Source: an uncultured Longilinea sp. (lineage in GTDB: Bacteria > Chloroflexota > Anaerolineae > Anaerolineales > Anaerolineaceae). Taken from it: 6,053 nt of DNA. The position numbers and the translations under genes were made by a program. Numbering within the stretch: the first letter of the stretch is position 1; every line of letters starts with the position of its first letter. Below the pieces are notes generated by a model. The model had not been told where the DNA came from. It saw only the letters and a program-made list of their open reading frames with translations, and searched no databases. Location of the stretch: positions 1 through 6,053 of the forward strand of contig CALMIB010000210.1 of NCBI GenBank assembly GCA_937863945.1. Reading direction: 5' to 3'. Positions 5,528-6,053 of the stretch are shown here, one piece after another.

Positions 5528-6053
5528 ATGTCAAACAGTACTCGCGATTTGCTCGTGCGCGGCGTCGCCGCCGCCAAAGCCAAAGAAGCCGACGAAGCCC
5601 GCCGCTACCTGGAACGGGCTCTGAACACCGAACCGGATTTTGACCAGAAGATCGAAATCTGGTGGTGGTTGAGCGAAATCAGCACCGATCCGGCCGAACA
5701 GCGCCGGCTGGTGGAGGATATTCTCGCCAACCAGCCCACCGAATCGCGTGCGCGCCGCAAAATCGCCATTTTGGACGGCCGGTTGAAGCCCGATAAGATT
5801 GTCGATCCCGACCGCATCCCCGCGCCGGCCGCCAGCGAGCTTGCCGTGGACGCCAGCCGCTTCACCTGCCCGAAATGCGGCGGCCGGATGAGCTTCGCGC
5901 CCGACGGGCAATCGCTGACCTGCGAATATTGCGAATCCCGTGAAAGCCTGAAGCGCGCCGGCAGCGTGGACGTGGCCGAGCAGGAGTTTGTCAGCGCGAT
6001 CGCCACCGCGCAGGGGCACCAATCCCCCGCCGCCTTGCAGACGTTCACCTGCC
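5528..6053 (+). CDS. TPR-like/zinc-ribbon protein (3' end beyond window)
   Basis: 175 codons are visible and the frame is open at the window edge. Residues 8-34 (LLVRGVAAAKAKEADEARRYLERALN) look like a TPR-type helical hairpin, followed by more helix and an Arg-rich stretch at 59-84. A Pro/Ala linker leads to a zinc ribbon: C114 and C117 (CPKCGG) with C132 and C135 (CEYC). The last visible residues, LQTFTC, probably begin a second cysteine pair of another ribbon. It has no signal peptide or membrane segment, so it is probably cytoplasmic. The ATG at 5528 lies 18 bases after the stop of the two-TM gene on the same strand, suggesting cotranscription; the ribosome site is weak. The function is unknown. 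Zinc ribbons of this type usually serve in protein or nucleic-acid binding, and I recall similar architectures in Anaerolineae. Confidence 0.85.
   Translation, partial: MSNSTRDLLVRGVAAAKAKEADEARRYLERALNTEPDFDQKIEIWWWLSEISTDPAEQRRLVEDILANQPTESRARRKIAILDGRLKPDKIVDPDRIPAPAASELAVDASRFTCPKCGGRMSFAPDGQSLTCEYCESRESLKRAGSVDVAEQEFVSAIATAQGHQSPAALQTFTC

Overview
The window looks like a piece of a moderately GC-rich bacterial chromosome, most likely from the Chloroflexota (Anaerolineae-like). This is inferred from three things. Two extracytoplasmic proteins are lipoproteins, one with a long Ala/Pro/Thr linker after its lipid-anchoring cysteine. The right end carries a TPR-like/zinc-ribbon protein of a type I associate with that phylum. 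The ABC transporter genes lie next to each other with no ATPase gene. No database search was possible.

The left two thirds (1-4236) is one minus-strand operon for uptake of glycerol-3-phosphate or glycerophosphodiesters. In transcription order it holds ugpA (permease, 4236-3292), ugpE (permease, 3295-2456, overlapping ugpA by 4 bases), ugpB (lipoprotein binding protein, 2401-968) and a ugpQ-like glycerophosphodiester phosphodiesterase (882 to the window edge, 3' end missing). The phosphodiesterase also has a lipoprotein signal peptide, so phosphodiester cleavage and G3P capture may both occur on the outer face of the membrane. A strong hairpin lies between ugpB and ugpQ. The ATPase subunit (UgpC) is not in the window.

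The AT-rich stretch 4237-4552 is a divergent control region. It has a good sigma70-type promoter for the ugp operon (TTGACG-17-TACACT, minus strand) and one facing right (TTGTAA-17-TATACT, plus strand). A perfect 14-bp palindrome lies between them, and an inverted repeat is embedded in the rightward promoter.

The right third (4553-6053) is read rightward. It starts with a 65-codon ORF that resembles the extreme C-terminus of a GNAT acetyltransferase and appears to be a gene remnant. Next is a two-TM protein with two related extramembrane repeats, interrupted by a -1 frameshift. Last is the start of a TPR-like/zinc-ribbon protein that runs off the window. The repeat inside the two-TM protein lets the frameshift be placed near 5043-5048. 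No mobile element, CRISPR array, tRNA or rRNA was seen, and I find no clearly new multi-gene system.
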